A program made the position numbers and the translations under genes. Below the pieces are notes generated by a model. That model saw nothing but the letters and a program-made list of their open reading frames with translations, was not told the origin of the DNA and made no database searches. Shown piece by piece: positions 22,856-22,990 of a stretch of DNA of 22,990 nucleotides. Numbering within the stretch: the first letter of the stretch is position 1; every line of letters begins with the position of its first letter. The stretch is from SG8-32-3 sp964514055 (GTDB lineage: Archaea; Thermoproteota; Bathyarchaeia; Bathyarchaeales; Bathycorpusculaceae): NCBI GenBank assembly GCA_964514055.1, contig CAZEPB010000026.1, positions 1 through 22,990 on the forward strand. Direction: 5' to 3'.

Positions 22856-22990
22856 TTGATAGAAGAACAACTAAAAGTTTTAAAGGTGATGAACGAGATT
22901 ACCAGCCGCATAGACATGAACACTTTCGCGCAGAGGGTCGGCTTAAACCCAAACCAGACGATAGAACAAGTGAAAGGACTCGTAAACGCA
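22856..22990 (+). CDS. Unrecognised protein, N-terminal 45 codons
   Basis: TTG at 22856 is preceded by GAGGTGA at 7 nt, a strong ribosome binding site. A TATA-like CACATTTAAGG lies near 22803. The visible residues LIEEQLKVLKVMNEITSRID then MNTFAQRVGLNPNQTIEQVK are helical and resemble the start of a winged-helix or helix-turn-helix domain (the AQRVGLNPNQTIEQV segment). The gene runs off the window, so function is open. It is divergent from cutA, with about 170 bp between starts. Confidence 0.65.
   Translation, partial: MIEEQLKVLKVMNEITSRIDMNTFAQRVGLNPNQTIEQVKGLVNA

Overview
The window looks like chromosomal DNA from an archaeon of the TACK group, most plausibly a Bathyarchaeia-type lineage; that placement is an inference from gene content, not from a marker phylogeny. 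The evidence is a CdvB/ESCRT-III (Snf7-family) protein, an archaeal SRP RNA, an archaeal-type cofactor-independent phosphoglycerate mutase, an Lhr-type helicase, a short OB-fold ssDNA-binding protein, A/T-rich TATA boxes at archaeal spacing, and frequent GTG/TTG starts, some apparently leaderless.

Layout. (1) 1-2143: the 5' part of a cdvB-like gene on the minus strand, then a small two-helix membrane protein and a membrane-anchored KaiC/RecA-like protein whose Walker A loop is destroyed. (2) 2144-7892: housekeeping genes on the plus strand, apgM, an Lhr-type helicase with a Cys4 and helix-hairpin-helix tail, and an APC amino-acid permease. (3) 7907-8879, minus strand: SRP RNA and, immediately upstream, an OB-fold protein. 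(4) 9018-10817: a poorly coding stretch with a compact transcription-unit candidate (TATA element, 55-codon ORF, perfect palindrome plus T-run), a four-helix protein with two His-x13-His pairs that suggests a diheme b-type cytochrome, and an open frame with no start codon that looks like a gene remnant. (5) 10818-15767: a surface-protein cluster of two tandem paralogues (anchor helix, collagen-like Gly-X-Y stretch, split beta domain holding seven 52-residue repeats), then an exported single-pass protein. The first and third genes share a duplicated leader of about 110 bp. (6) 15788-22319, minus strand: a complete compact trpEGDCFBA operon. (7) 22364-22990: cutA (minus) and the beginning of a divergent unrecognised gene (plus).

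The trp genes cover chorismate to tryptophan without a gap. The most unusual material is the collagen/propeller pair, which shows DNA-level homogenisation and blade exchange between copies, plus the shared leader cassette. Next is the small unit at 9174-9480, which shares a 15-nt TATA-proximal element with the apgM upstream region. No CRISPR array, tRNA, insertion sequence or integrase was found.
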